Shown: in pieces, positions 31,379 through 38,551 of the stretch | Numbering within the stretch: the first letter of the stretch is position 1 | Layout of the letters: the number at the start of each line of letters is the position of its first letter | Source of the DNA: Salipaludibacillus keqinensis | Lineage (GTDB): Bacteria; Bacillota; Bacilli; Bacillales; Salisediminibacteriaceae | NCBI RefSeq assembly: GCF_003226325.1 | Contig: NZ_PDOD01000003.1 | Span: 434,001-498,000 of the forward strand | DNA: 64,000 nt | Reading direction: 5' to 3' | Made by a program: the position numbers and the translations under genes | The notes under the pieces: model-generated | Database searches by the model: none | Seen by the model: the letters and a program-made list of their open reading frames with translations, nothing else | Told to the model about the DNA's origin: nothing

Positions 31379-32950
31379 ATGAGACTTTCAGGCTTTGCTT
31401 CCGGAATGGATATTAATCAAATGGTTGGGGACTTAATGAAAGCCGAACGGCAGCCACTTCAAAAAATGCAGCAAGATCAACAAGAATTAATTTTAAAAAT
31501 GGCTGATTACCGCGAAGTGAATCGCGAATTCATGCAATTTCGTAATAACACCTTCGATGGTGTCATGCGTCGTTCCAGCATGGATTCAAAGCAGGTAACT
31601 AGTTCAAATGAAGCAGCCGTCAGTGGAACCGCTGGTGCAGGAGCGGCCAATGGTACTTATACCATCTCAAATGTGGAGCGGGCTCAGTCGGCGTATAATT
31701 TCAGTGATGATAGGATATCGACCGACGATGAGTTTGATCCCAGTCAAAGTTTATACGAGCAACGGAATGGGTTAGAGGGTGACTTTACGTTAAATGAAGA
31801 AGGTGAAATTGAATTTGGAATGACAACATTTGATGAAAGCGGTGACCCAGTTGAGGTGGAATTTTCATTTGATCAATCGGATAGTTTAAATGATATTCTA
31901 GGTGCAATCAACACTTCTGAATTAGGTGTGCAAACATTCTATGATAATAACAGTCAGCAAGTGTCTATTTCCAGAACTGAAACCGGTGTTTTTAACCCTA
32001 ACGAAGACGGTCAAGAAATCGTATTTGGTACGGCAAATGAAGACGGAGAATTAGTTGGCAGTGGATTCTTAACGGGTACTCTCCAGTTAAACCAAGGTTC
32101 TGAAGCAGGTGCTCAGAATGCAACATTTCAATTCAACGGTTTAGATATGGAACGTCAGAGTAATGACTTTGAAATCAATGGTGTAAACATTTCACTCAAT
32201 AACGAATTCACTGATCCGGTCACGTTAAATGTAGCAAACAATACTGATGAGATTTTCGATACAGTGATGGATTTTGTAGATGAATATAATGAATTAATCG
32301 AGATGGTCGATGGGAAAGTTTCTCAAGAATATTATCGTGACTATGCGCCGTTGACCGATGAGCAGCGTCGAGAAATGTCAGAGAGCGAAGTGGAAATGTG
32401 GGAGGAACGAGCTCATAGTGGCTTGGTTCGTAACGATCGCATGCTGACGGGAGCCTTGAATCAAATGCGTCAAGATTTCTACACACCGGTGAATCCAGAT
32501 GACCCCAATCAAAGCTTCTCTCAAGTAACTGAAATCGGTATAACAACGACGAGCAATTATCAAGATCGTGGACGGCTAGAAGTAGATGAAGCTCAGTTAC
32601 GTTCAGCCATTGAACAAGATCCCGAAGCGGTGTATCAAATGTTCGCCTCAGATGGTGAAGAAACGGAAGATAAAGGGATCGCAAGACGGATTCGAGATTC
32701 TTTAAGCGGAAGTATTGATCTTATTTCAAACCGTGCGGGACGATCTGAAATGGCATCGAATCAACAATTTACGATTGGTCGCGAAATTGACCAAGCAGAA
32801 GATCGTATTTCTAACTTCGAGCGCCGAATGCAACAAGTGGAAGAACGTCATTGGGCTCAATTCACAGCGATGGAACAAGCCATGGCTCAAGCCAATGCCC
32901 AAGCAGAACAAATGATGTCTCAAATGGGTGGCATGGGGCAACAAATGTAA
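31379..32950 (+). CDS. fliD: Flagellar filament cap protein FliD, paralogue 1
   Basis: A 523-residue hook-associated protein 2. N-terminal FASGMDINQMVGDLMKAERQ (family: SGLxSGxD...I..L), helical D0/D1, a variable middle, the conserved EYNELIEMVDGKVSQEYYRD core, and a C-terminal coiled coil ISNFERRMQQVEERHWAQFT. It caps the growing filament and helps fold exported flagellin. Start ATG 31379 with AAGGGTGATT. A second fliD follows 275 bases later with its own promoter; the two share the ends and core but differ in the middle, which in this family is surface-exposed. It has its own terminator. Confidence 0.95.
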   Translation: MRLSGFASGMDINQMVGDLMKAERQPLQKMQQDQQELILKMADYREVNREFMQFRNNTFDGVMRRSSMDSKQVTSSNEAAVSGTAGAGAANGTYTISNVERAQSAYNFSDDRISTDDEFDPSQSLYEQRNGLEGDFTLNEEGEIEFGMTTFDESGDPVEVEFSFDQSDSLNDILGAINTSELGVQTFYDNNSQQVSISRTETGVFNPNEDGQEIVFGTANEDGELVGSGFLTGTLQLNQGSEAGAQNATFQFNGLDMERQSNDFEINGVNISLNNEFTDPVTLNVANNTDEIFDTVMDFVDEYNELIEMVDGKVSQEYYRDYAPLTDEQRREMSESEVEMWEERAHSGLVRNDRMLTGALNQMRQDFYTPVNPDDPNQSFSQVTEIGITTTSNYQDRGRLEVDEAQLRSAIEQDPEAVYQMFASDGEETEDKGIARRIRDSLSGSIDLISNRAGRSEMASNQQFTIGREIDQAEDRISNFERRMQQVEERHWAQFTAMEQAMAQANAQAEQMMSQMGGMGQQM

Positions 32951-32965
32951 AGTATTAATTTATGA

Positions 32966-33007
32966 AGGAACTGATCAAAGTGTTAGCTTTGGTTAGTTCT
33001 TTTTTTT
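32966..33007 (+). terminator. Terminator after fliD1
   Basis: GGAACTGATCAAAG-TGTTAG-CTTTGGTTAGTTC then eight T. Confidence 0.82.
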
Positions 33008-33114
33008 ATCCAATTCAGAAAAACAATTGCTGCATCCATGTCGATGGAGTACAAACCACTATTAAAAAGGGATAAGCAATAGATGTACTACTTTCAGATG
33101 ATTACAAATAACCA

Positions 33115-33142
33115 TAAACAATCCTTCTCCATTGACCGATAT
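33115..33142 (+). promoter_or_regulatory. Sigma-D-like promoter upstream of fliD2
   Basis: TAAA (33115-33118), 16 bases, ACCGATAT (33135-33142). It shares TAAACAATCCTT with the fliD1 promoter. Confidence 0.7.
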
Positions 33143-33225
33143 ATCTATTAGATGAAAACTATCTTAAGTCAAGCACATAAATAAAACTGAATAGACAACA
33201 GAATAATAGATGAGGAGTGGTTGAG

Positions 33226-35019
33226 ATGCGTCTTTCAGGCTTTGCCACAGGTATGGATATTAATCAGATGGTGACGGATTTAATGCGAGCTGAGCGGATG
33301 CCAATGGACCGTATGAAACAAGATCAGCAGCAAATGGAATGGAAAATGGATCAGTATCGGGAGATCAATTTGAAGCTGGATCAGTTTCGAACGAATATTT
33401 TTGATACGATTTTGCGGCGATCGAATATGACGGCTAAATCAGCTTCAAGCTCAAACGAACAGTTGGTGAAAGCGACGGCCACAGCTAGCGCGGGAACTGG
33501 TACATTTACGGTCAGTGAAGTAAAGTCATTGGCTACGGCGGCAACGAATGCTAGTTCAGAAGCGATTTCTGACGGAGATAAAATCGATCCGACGAAAAAA
33601 ATGAAGGATCAACCTTTTGCAGATAGCTTTTGGCAACAAGGGATCGTTAATCGACAAGTCATCACGGTAGACCAGAAACATACAAACATCGATTTGAACA
33701 CAGAGCTTGGAAATCCGAACACGGTCGTGGTCAAAGTGAATGGCGTGTCCTACCAAATCGTGGAAGAAGGATTCGACGGGGAGCTTACCGCTACGCAAGT
33801 CATGGTTGATCGTTCTAACAATCAACTCATCTTTGGGAAAGAAATAGCAGCAAAAGCCAAGGTAGAAGTGACGGCGTTTACAGAAGGCGAAGGAGACGAT
33901 TTATTTACCTCTTCGGAAATCACAACCTATAATGCAAAGGGTGAAGCAGTGACGGAATCCTTTACATTTACAGGGGACCAGACACTCGCTCAGGTCATGA
34001 CTGAAATGAACAAATCAGCCTCTGGCATCAATGTGTTTTACGATGAGTTTTCTGACAAGGTGGCGATTAGCAGAACACAAACAGGAAACTTCAACCCAGA
34101 AGTTGGCGGGAATGAAATCACTTTTTCTGGAGATTTCTTCTCTAAAGGTTTGAAATTAGATAATAATGAGGAAAAAGCAGGAACAAACGCAGTTTTCACT
34201 GTGAACGGTCTTGAGACACATCGTCAATCAAATACGTTCACAATGAACGGTGTCTCCATGACATTGCAGCAAACCTTCGAAAAGGGGGCGAATTCGGTAA
34301 CGATTGGTGCCTCGACGGACGTAGATAAAATCATGGATACGATCAAGAGTTTTGTGGATGAGTATAATGAACTTGTTGAGATGACCAATGAGAAGACGAG
34401 TCAGGAATTTTACCGCGATTATCGCCCATTAACCGACGATCAAAAGGATGCCATGACGGACCGGGAGATTGAGCGGTGGGAAGAAAAAGCGATGAGCGGT
34501 TTGCTTCGAAATGACCGGACTCTTCAAGGTGGATTTAATACGTTCCGATCGGATATGTATACCCCAGTAAATACAGGCTTGGAGTCTGCATTTAATCAAA
34601 TCGCGCAAATTGGTATCACCACAACGAATAATTTCCGTGATGGTGGGAAGCTTGAGATCAATGAGGATAAATTGCGAAAAGCGATTGAGACGGATGCCGA
34701 AGCAGTATTCCAATTGTTTGCTGCCGATGGTCCGACGAATGCTGATAAAGGTTTGGCGCGACGAGTGCGAGCAAGTGCTGACGGACTCATTAATCAAATT
34801 TCTCAAACAGCAGGTGGTCTTCGCGGCAGGAATTTGAATCACCAATTTACATTAGGTAGACAAATGAACAACTTAGAAGATCGAATTTCCAATTTTGAGC
34901 GCCGGATGCAACAAGTAGAACAACGTTACTGGTCTCAATTTAACGCCATGGAAAAGGCTGTCGCTCAAGCAAACGCTCAAGCAGAATCACTGTTTGCCCA
35001 AATGTATGGCGGCATGTAA
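33226..35019 (+). CDS. fliD: Flagellar filament cap protein FliD, paralogue 2
   Basis: A 597-residue FliD with the same ends as paralogue 1 (FATGMDINQMVTDLMRAERM; ISNFERRMQQVEQRYWSQFN) and the same core (EYNELVEMTNEKTSQEFYRD), but about 75 residues longer, mostly in the middle (roughly 95-240). ATG 33226 was chosen with AGGAG eight bases upstream; GTG 33217 overlaps that site. The chaperone gene fliT follows after a terminator. Both copies look intact, so the cell could make two cap types or a mixed cap. Confidence 0.95.
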   Translation: MRLSGFATGMDINQMVTDLMRAERMPMDRMKQDQQQMEWKMDQYREINLKLDQFRTNIFDTILRRSNMTAKSASSSNEQLVKATATASAGTGTFTVSEVKSLATAATNASSEAISDGDKIDPTKKMKDQPFADSFWQQGIVNRQVITVDQKHTNIDLNTELGNPNTVVVKVNGVSYQIVEEGFDGELTATQVMVDRSNNQLIFGKEIAAKAKVEVTAFTEGEGDDLFTSSEITTYNAKGEAVTESFTFTGDQTLAQVMTEMNKSASGINVFYDEFSDKVAISRTQTGNFNPEVGGNEITFSGDFFSKGLKLDNNEEKAGTNAVFTVNGLETHRQSNTFTMNGVSMTLQQTFEKGANSVTIGASTDVDKIMDTIKSFVDEYNELVEMTNEKTSQEFYRDYRPLTDDQKDAMTDREIERWEEKAMSGLLRNDRTLQGGFNTFRSDMYTPVNTGLESAFNQIAQIGITTTNNFRDGGKLEINEDKLRKAIETDAEAVFQLFAADGPTNADKGLARRVRASADGLINQISQTAGGLRGRNLNHQFTLGRQMNNLEDRISNFERRMQQVEQRYWSQFNAMEKAVAQANAQAESLFAQMYGGM

Positions 35020-35033
35020 ATAAACAGAACTTG

Positions 35034-35060
35034 AAAGCAAAGCCATTAGCTTTGCTTTTT
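35034..35060 (+). terminator. Terminator between fliD2 and fliT
   Basis: AAAGCAAAGC-CATTA-GCTTTGCTTT with five T; it ends 21 bases before the fliT ATG. Confidence 0.8.
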
Positions 35061-35081
35061 ACATAAGATTGGAGGCAAACC

Positions 35082-35435
35082 ATGTCGGTATTACACGACT
35101 TGCACCAGCTAACGAAACAACTGCACGACCATTTAGCCGAGCCGTTGCCAAAAGACGAGGGAAGAGAAGCTTATATTGAAACGATTGATTCTTATTTAGG
35201 TAAGCGTCAAGCTTTACTGAATCAATTGAAAAGGCCTGAAGGAGAAGAAGAGACGAAGTTAGCCAACGAACTGATTGAGATGAATGAGCGGGTGAATGAG
35301 CGAATGCAGGCAGTTCAAGGTGAGATCCGTATGGATATTAACCAATTAAAGAAACGAAAATCAACAGGGAAGAAGTACGAGAATCCCTATGATGGACCGA
35401 CCGCCGATGGAGTGTTTTTTGATTCGAAAAAATAG
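35082..35435 (+). CDS. fliT: Flagellar export chaperone FliT
   Basis: A 117-residue all-helical protein. FliT in bacilli binds FliD and keeps it exportable. The C-terminal KKYENPYDGPTADGVFFDSK is typical of the Bacillus FliT tail, and the length matches (B. subtilis FliT is about 113). ATG 35082 follows GGAGG. It sits downstream of fliD2, as expected for a FliD chaperone; with two FliD forms it may serve both. Confidence 0.88.
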   Translation: MSVLHDLHQLTKQLHDHLAEPLPKDEGREAYIETIDSYLGKRQALLNQLKRPEGEEETKLANELIEMNERVNERMQAVQGEIRMDINQLKKRKSTGKKYENPYDGPTADGVFFDSKK

Positions 35436-35496
35436 GCAGTGTGAGGAAGAGATCTTTCATTTCGATTCATTATCCGTGATTTTTCAATAAAAGCTA

Positions 35497-35522
35497 TAAA
35501 AACTCATAAAGCTTGCCGATAT
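35497..35522 (+). promoter_or_regulatory. Sigma-D promoter of flaG
   Basis: TAAA (35497-35500), 14 bases, a perfect GCCGATAT (35515-35522), 38 bases before the flaG ATG. Confidence 0.8.
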
Positions 35523-35559
35523 AACGAAAGAGATAGGCCAAGAGTAGGAGTTGATACAC

Positions 35560-35949
35560 ATGGAAGTGAGATCAATGGGCTCGATTTCAGTAAATGATTT
35601 GCATCAGCAAGTGAAGTCGGAGCGAGGCCCGACGCAAGGTCGTCAAAGTAGTGAGGCACAGGGAAGTGTGGACACGTCGTCAAGGCTGGCGGAACATGAG
35701 TCCCGGATACAGGGGAAAGAATGGTCACAGGCGGACTTGGATTCAGCGATGGAAGCGATGAATGATTTGAGTCCGTTTCGTTCCACGTCTCTTCAGTTCG
35801 AGCAGCATGAGGTATTGAACCGGACGATGATCAAGGTAATTGATCAGCAGACGGAAGAGGTTGTGAAAGAGATTCCCCCGAAGGAATTTCTCGATATGAT
35901 TTCGTCGATGCTTGAGTTTGCTGGGATTATTATTGACGAGAAGGTGTAA
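35560..35949 (+). CDS. flaG: Flagellar protein FlaG
   Basis: A 129-residue protein. The first half is polar and probably disordered; the second half carries the FlaG signature: LQFEQHEVLNRTMIKVIDQQ, TEEVVKEIPPKEFLDMISSM. FlaG affects filament length in several species. ATG 35560 follows AGGAG by nine bases; TTG 35551 touches the ribosome site and is rejected. Driven by a sigma-D promoter and ended by a terminator, so it is a single-gene unit here rather than part of a fliD operon. Confidence 0.92.
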   Translation: MEVRSMGSISVNDLHQQVKSERGPTQGRQSSEAQGSVDTSSRLAEHESRIQGKEWSQADLDSAMEAMNDLSPFRSTSLQFEQHEVLNRTMIKVIDQQTEEVVKEIPPKEFLDMISSMLEFAGIIIDEKV

Positions 35950-35957
35950 GGCAAGGA

Positions 35958-35987
35958 AGACTCGAAATTTCTCGAGTCTTTTTTTAT
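35958..35987 (+). terminator. Terminator after flaG
   Basis: AGACTCGA-AATT-TCTCGAGTCT with seven T. Confidence 0.85.
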
Positions 35988-35994
35988 TTTCTGT

Positions 35995-36021
35995 TAAAAA
36001 TGGGTGGCGCCTGACCGATAA
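35995..36021 (+). promoter_or_regulatory. Sigma-D-like promoter upstream of fliS
   Basis: TAAA (35995-35998), 15 bases, ACCGATAA (36014-36021), two bases off consensus. Its spacer contains GGTGGCGCCTGAC, the core of a REP-like element. Confidence 0.55.
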
Positions 36022-36105
36022 TAAATATAGATGACCATGACAAAACGACTAGGTCTGTCTGACTTAATGTAGAGAGTAGTATAGAAATGAAGGGGTGTCG
36101 ATGGC

Positions 36106-36720
36106 ATGGCAGTAAATAATCCGTATGCGACGTATAAACAGTCTTCGGTTGAAACGAAGTCGGCGGGTGAGCTGACGCTAATGCTTTATGATGGTTGCTT
36201 GAAGTTTATCAAGCGAGCCGAAAAGGCAATCACAGACAATAACATAGAAGAAAAAAATACAAATTTAATTAAAGCGCAGAACATTATTCGTGAGCTGATG
36301 GTGACCCTAAACACCGATGTGGCTGTGAGTCAAAACATGATGCAGATGTATGATTTCATCATGTCTAAATTGGTAGACGCAAATACAGGAAGCGATCTAG
36401 AAGCACTGAAAGAGGCGGAGCGTTTCGTTGTTGAATTCCGTGACACTTGGAAAGAAGTCATCAAATTAGACCGTCAACAGCGTCATGGGTCAGGAAAGAG
36501 TGTCGGCTCAACTCATGGGCAAGCCGTGGGACGAATCACGCCTGAGAAAAAAGCAGTGGAAAAGCCTGCTTCTACTGAATCAGAGCGACCGACTATTGTG
36601 AGCGCGGCATCTAAATCTGCTAATCCATATGCGAAAGCACCAGTGGGGAACAACCCGTATGCGAAAGCGAAGCAAGCTGCCGCAGCGGCGGGCGTTGCCC
36701 ATACGACGTTTAGAAAATAA
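36106..36720 (+). CDS. fliS: Flagellin export chaperone FliS with a long C-terminal extension
   Basis: A 204-residue FliS. Residues 1-125 are the normal four-helix chaperone (NNPYATYKQSSVETKSAGEL, LMLYDGCLKFIKRAEKAI) that binds flagellin's C-terminus and, in bacilli, FliW. FliS normally ends near residue 130; here an extra 75 residues, low-complexity and rich in Ala, Lys, Pro and Ser, contain NPYAKAPVGNNPYAKAKQ, two copies of the NPYA motif found at the N-terminus (residues 5-8, 173-176, 183-186). The FliS N-terminus can occupy the flagellin groove, so the tail may act as a pseudo-ligand (inference). ATG 36106; ends in a strong terminator. Confidence 0.92.
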   Translation: MAVNNPYATYKQSSVETKSAGELTLMLYDGCLKFIKRAEKAITDNNIEEKNTNLIKAQNIIRELMVTLNTDVAVSQNMMQMYDFIMSKLVDANTGSDLEALKEAERFVVEFRDTWKEVIKLDRQQRHGSGKSVGSTHGQAVGRITPEKKAVEKPASTESERPTIVSAASKSANPYAKAPVGNNPYAKAKQAAAAAGVAHTTFRK

Positions 36721-36723
36721 TAA

Positions 36724-36764
36724 GAGCGATCAGTGACTGAAAAAAGTCGCTGATCGCTTTTTTT
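36724..36764 (+). terminator. Terminator after fliS
   Basis: AGCGATCAGTGACT-GAAAAA-AGTCGCTGATCGCT with a run of T. Confidence 0.92.
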
Positions 36765-36816
36765 ATGGAGGGGAGAGTGTGCGGATTTTGTCAAGAATTT
36801 GTTAAATGCAGGGGGT

Positions 36817-36970
36817 GCGCTATGTGAGTGCATTCGGGCGCTATAGGAAGGAACTTGCGCGCTATGCGAGGCGACGCCTGCGCTATAAGAAAGGATCCAC
36901 GCGCTATAGCACGAGACACGCGCTATAGGAAGCCACTCCACTACTAAATGACGAACTAAGACCCGCTATA
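36817..36970. repeat. 21-bp degenerate tandem array (GCGCTAT units)
   Basis: GCGCTAT begins at 36817, 36838, 36859, 36880, 36901 and 36920, with a degenerate CCGCTAT at 36963. The steps are 21, 21, 21, 21, 19, then about 43. On the minus strand this gives a heptapeptide-like run (ARVSCYS, AWILSYS, AGVASHS, AQVPSYS) without start signals, so I treat it as non-coding. It fills most of the gap between the fliS terminator and the next gene. Confidence 0.85.
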
Positions 36971-37045
36971 TGAGTGAAACTCCCGTCCCAGTCTACATTC
37001 TGTTAAAATAGAAAACATCAATTAATCCTTTGGAGGTGGAGTGTT

Positions 37046-37426
37046 ATTTCAACTGAATTAACAGAAGCACAACAAACGTTTTTGAAAAACTATCAGGATT
37101 TACTGACAGAAGTGGAAAGTGCGATCCAATATGTTAGCGAGTGTTATATTAAAGACGATCACGATATTGGTGATAGACTGCTGAAAAGTGTCATGTTAGG
37201 GTTGATTCCCTATAATGAGGAGAACTTAACGATCCAATCGATTATGCATCATGATCGTGATGCAATGAATCATTTAACAAAATTTCAAGAGGCTGTTCGT
37301 TGGGCAGTGAATGTCGACGAGGTTTTTCCAGATGAACAGCAGAGGATGCGCTTTATTCACGAAACGCTTTTGCCGCGAAAGCAAAAGTGGAAAGCAATTA
37401 TAGACAAGTACCTAATCACCCATTAG
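37046..37426 (+). CDS. Small helical protein of unknown function, possible ATT start
   Basis: I do not recognise this protein. The frame contains a TTG at 37082 (114 residues) but no ribosome site there. A good GGAGGT (37032-37037) lies eight bases before ATT 37046 in the same frame, which would give 126 residues beginning ISTELTEAQQTFLKNYQDLL. The GTG at 37041 is out of frame and soon stops. The protein is acidic, helical and soluble (LKSVMLGLIPYNEENLTIQS, DEQQRMRFIHETLLPRKQKW). It lies 18 bases before the hydrolase gene and is probably co-transcribed with it. Confidence 0.6.
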   Translation: MSTELTEAQQTFLKNYQDLLTEVESAIQYVSECYIKDDHDIGDRLLKSVMLGLIPYNEENLTIQSIMHHDRDAMNHLTKFQEAVRWAVNVDEVFPDEQQRMRFIHETLLPRKQKWKAIIDKYLITH

Positions 37427-37444
37427 AGAAGGAGCGACTGGGAC

Positions 37445-38413
37445 ATGCCGGCCATTGATAAACCATTATCCGAATTAAAAAAATATCAAGGAACGAACCC
37501 GAAACCTGCTGATTTTGATGAATATTGGGAGCAGGCACTCGTTGAAATGAAAGCAACACATGCTGAAGTGGAGCTAGCTAAGAGTGATTTTCAAGTTCCC
37601 TTTGCCGAATGCTTCGATATGTATTTTACTGGAGTAAAGGGTGCGAGGATTCACGTTAAATATGTGAAGCCTAAAACAGAAGCGAACGTAAAACTGCCTG
37701 CTATTTTGCAATTTCACGGGTACAGCATGGACTCAGGAGACTGGAGCAGCAAGCTTCACTATGCAGCTCTTGGCTACGCCGTATTTGCCATGGATGTTCG
37801 CGGCCAAGGCGGGGATTCTGAAGATGTAGGGGGAGTGAAAGGGAACACGTTGCAAGGTCATATTACTCGAGGATTAGCTGATGATAAGCACGAATTGTTT
37901 TATCGGAACGTGTTCCTCGATACGGCTCAGCTTGCTGGCATTGTTATGGAACTCCCAGACATAGACGAGAATGAGGTCGTTGCCACAGGATGGTCGCAAG
38001 GTGGAGGTCTTACTCTTGCTTGCGCCGCCCTAGAGCCTCGTATGAAAAAAATTGCGGCCGTTTATCCATTTCTGTCAGACTATCAGCGTGTTTGGCAAAT
38101 GGACTTAGCTATAGACGCTTATCAAGATATCAGGCGGTACTTCAGACGGTTTGATCCGCAGCACAAACGTCACGAAGCCGTGTTTGAAAAACTAGGTTAC
38201 ATCGATATTCAGCATTTATCTGACCGAATTCAGGCAGAAACATTGATGGCCACAGGCTTAATGGATGAAATTTGCCCACCTTCCACGCAGTTTGCGGCGT
38301 TCAACAAGATCCACTCTCTGAAAAAGTTGGAACTTTATCCTGATTTCGGCCACGAAAACTTACCAGGATTACACGACATCATTTTGCAGTATTTCTTAGA
38401 AGACAAAGATTGA
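37445..38413 (+). CDS. Acetyl-xylan esterase / cephalosporin-C deacetylase family hydrolase
   Basis: A 322-residue cytosolic AXE1-family (CE7) deacetylase. PAILQFHGYSMDSGDWSSKL is the oxyanion region, GWSQGGGLTLACAALEPRMK the nucleophile elbow with serine, GLMDEICPPSTQFAAFNKI holds the acid, and YPDFGHENLPG the histidine. CE7 enzymes remove acetyl groups from xylo-oligosaccharides and similar esters. ATG 37445; the ribosome site AAGGAG is rather distant. Adjacent to a convergent starch-type amylase, so it may serve general plant-glycan use. Confidence 0.88.
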   Translation: MPAIDKPLSELKKYQGTNPKPADFDEYWEQALVEMKATHAEVELAKSDFQVPFAECFDMYFTGVKGARIHVKYVKPKTEANVKLPAILQFHGYSMDSGDWSSKLHYAALGYAVFAMDVRGQGGDSEDVGGVKGNTLQGHITRGLADDKHELFYRNVFLDTAQLAGIVMELPDIDENEVVATGWSQGGGLTLACAALEPRMKKIAAVYPFLSDYQRVWQMDLAIDAYQDIRRYFRRFDPQHKRHEAVFEKLGYIDIQHLSDRIQAETLMATGLMDEICPPSTQFAAFNKIHSLKKLELYPDFGHENLPGLHDIILQYFLEDKD

Positions 38414-38426
38414 ACAGTTGACGCTG

Positions 38427-38469
38427 AAAAAAATCCCCTACCTGCACAAAGGGGAAAGGCAGGTAGGGG
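38427..38469 (-). terminator. Terminator of the neopullulanase gene (minus strand)
   Basis: CCCCTACCTGC (38435-38445) pairs with GCAGGTAGGGG (38459-38469); the A tract at 38427-38433 becomes the U run of the minus-strand transcript. Confidence 0.85.
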
Positions 38470-38551
38470 ACCACTGGTTAAATTTAGCGGATTCTAGTTG
38501 TTGTGTTTCCAGTATGGCTTAACGGTGAAAAAAGTATACGTTCACAGACGT

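Noticed and set aside
36513-36941. 142-codon minus-strand frame with heptapeptide repeats
   Set aside because: Produced by the 21-bp GCGCTAT array and antisense to fliS; no ribosome site.
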